NCBI GenBank assembly: GCA_947496865.1
Contig: CANMEE010000001.1
Coordinates: 921,501 to 985,500, forward strand
Direction of reading: 5' to 3'
From: an uncultured Sphingomonadaceae bacterium
Lineage (GTDB): Bacteria > Pseudomonadota > Alphaproteobacteria > Sphingomonadales > Sphingomonadaceae
Length of the DNA: 64,000 bases
The notes beneath the pieces are model-generated. The model was given only the letters and a program-made list of their open reading frames with translations. It ran no database searches and was not told the DNA's origin. Shown here piece by piece: positions 63,122 through 64,000 of the stretch. The stretch's first letter is position 1; each line of letters starts with the position of its first letter. The position numbers and the translations under genes are program-made.

Positions 63122-64000
63122 CTAGCGTCTTAACTCGGCCATCAACCCAAATAATTGCGTGACATCCGGCGGGGTCGTGTCGCCAGCATATTCGCGATAG
63201 AGTGTCGAAACATTGACTGCGATCCGTTCGCTATCGCCCCAGCTGGAAAAGTCCCCCAGTTTGATATCATGCGCCGCATCCCGCACCGAGAGGCCCGCGT
63301 CATAGCGCTTGCGCGCTTCGCCATCGATATAGTGCAGATAGTCCTGCACCCGCCGGACACCGGCTTCATCGGTGATCGGGCCATGGCCCGGGACGATGGT
63401 GTCGGGTTTGAGGTCGATAATATGATCGCAGGCTGCAATCCAGTTGGATACTGGCCCTGCCCACATGATCGGTGTGCCTTCAATAAACAGGATGTCACCG
63501 GTAAAAACGGTTTTGTCATCCGGGACATGGACCAAGACATCTCCCGCCGTATGCGCGGGGCCTACCTCGATCAGGTCGACCTGCTTGTCACCGACTGTCA
63601 TGCTATATTCGCCGCTAAATGTCTTGGTCGGGTGTTTTTCCGCGACATCGGTAAAATCAAAGCTGCCGAAAATATCGACCAGATATTGTCCCGCCGGCCC
63701 CATCTCCTTTGCTTGCGCCATGATCGCAGCCAAGGCGGGGGCGGGTAGCTCGTCCATTTCACGCGCGCTGGCATCCGAGGCAATGACTTCGGCATGTTGG
63801 CACAAGCCATTGCCATGGCAATGATCACCATTGGCGTGGGTGTTGACGATGGTGCCAATATCATCGGCACCAACCCCGGCTGCATCCGCCATCGTGGCCA
63901 GCATATCGCGGGTCAGGCGGGCGTCGAATAAAGTGTCGACGAGCAAGGATTGTCCGCCGTCGGTGATGAGTCCGGCATTGGACCAACCCCAGCCGCCATC
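63122..64000 (-). CDS. Metallo-beta-lactamase-fold hydrolase, 5' truncated by the window edge
   Basis: The frame stays open to base 64000, so the N-terminus is outside; about 292 residues are visible. The metal-binding motif is THANGDHCHGNG, a variant of HxHxDH in which the first histidine site is followed by Ala-Asn-Gly, with AHTAGDVLVHVPD and VPGHGPITDEAG giving further ligands. It looks like the glyoxalase II/quorum-quenching lactonase-like branch with a DUF-type C-terminal end. The substrate is unknown. Confidence 0.75.
   Translation of the reverse strand, partial: DGGWGWSNAGLITDGGQSLLVDTLFDARLTRDMLATMADAAGVGADDIGTIVNTHANGDHCHGNGLCQHAEVIASDASAREMDELPAPALAAIMAQAKEMGPAGQYLVDIFGSFDFTDVAEKHPTKTFSGEYSMTVGDKQVDLIEVGPAHTAGDVLVHVPDDKTVFTGDILFIEGTPIMWAGPVSNWIAACDHIIDLKPDTIVPGHGPITDEAGVRRVQDYLHYIDGEARKRYDAGLSVRDAAHDIKLGDFSSWGDSERIAVNVSTLYREYAGDTTPPDVTQLFGLMAELRR

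Noticed and set aside
1..64000. tRNA, rRNA, CRISPR, insertion sequence or prophage genes
   Set aside because: None of the gaps shows a cloverleaf, repeat-spacer array, transposase or integrase that I could support.

Overview
The window looks like a chromosomal segment of an alphaproteobacterium, most likely a sphingomonad (Sphingopyxis/Sphingorhabdus-like). The evidence is the alphaproteobacterial origin gene set (hemE, hemJ, rho, mnmE, mnmG, rsmG, parA, parB on one side; the PPSR gene, maf, aroE, coaE, dnaQ on the other), together with DUF6489, DUF1491, DUF3576 and DUF4402 proteins and an MmcB-type repair gene. GC content is moderate. No rRNA or tRNA genes, insertion sequences, prophage or CRISPR arrays were seen.

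Layout. 1-10.1 kb: a plus-strand catabolic operon resembling the acyclic-terpene utilisation (atu) genes: partial AtuA, a biotin-dependent acyl-CoA carboxylase (beta and alpha) with a crotonase between them, then a nitronate-monooxygenase-like enzyme, a CaiB/BaiF CoA-transferase, a TIGR03084-like protein and an acyl-CoA synthetase. A REP-like inverted repeat lies inside it. 10.1-13.1 kb: an FAD oxidoreductase, a lipid kinase and an alpha/beta hydrolase. 13.2-17.6 kb: a small secretion or fimbria-like locus on the minus strand with a DUF4402 subunit, a PapD-like chaperone and a 920-residue usher-like outer-membrane protein. 17.9-30.0 kb: the minus-strand origin-proximal block parB-parA-rsmG-mnmG-mnmE, DUF6489, an inserted accessory group, rho, hemJ and hemE.

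30.0-30.27 kb: the probable chromosomal origin, oriC, between hemE and the PPSR gene, the same position as Caulobacter Cori. It has an AT-rich stretch, DnaA boxes and GANTC sites. Three parS sites lie in or beside rsmG/mnmG and a fourth lies in aroE. Most genes left of the origin run leftward and most right of it run rightward to about 40 kb, as expected at a replichore boundary.

30.3-40 kb: PPSR-maf-aroE-coaE (overlapping genes), dnaQ, hpf, ptsN, a thioesterase, DUF1491, a SleB-type cell-wall hydrolase, mmcB with a LexA box, an ankyrin protein, an SCO lipoprotein, a YcgN-type protein and an M48-type peptidase. 40-48 kb: PBP1A, msrB, a second DUF4402 protein, then holA, lptE, leuS and DUF3576 on the minus strand. 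48-64 kb: a probable outer-membrane protein, a ThiE-like protein, YggS, a CPA-type antiporter, a pdeM-bioF-bioD-bioA operon, trhO-GST, tandem retropepsin-like proteases, an Lhr-type helicase, a crotonase and a partial metallo-beta-lactamase-fold hydrolase.

The most interesting readings are two. The DUF4402/chaperone/usher-like locus looks like a non-classical chaperone-usher system. In addition, one inversion spanning oriC (breakpoints beside parB at about 17.6-17.9 kb and beside holA at about 43.29 kb) would both restore a parB-holA neighbourhood and join the second DUF4402 gene to that locus in the same orientation.
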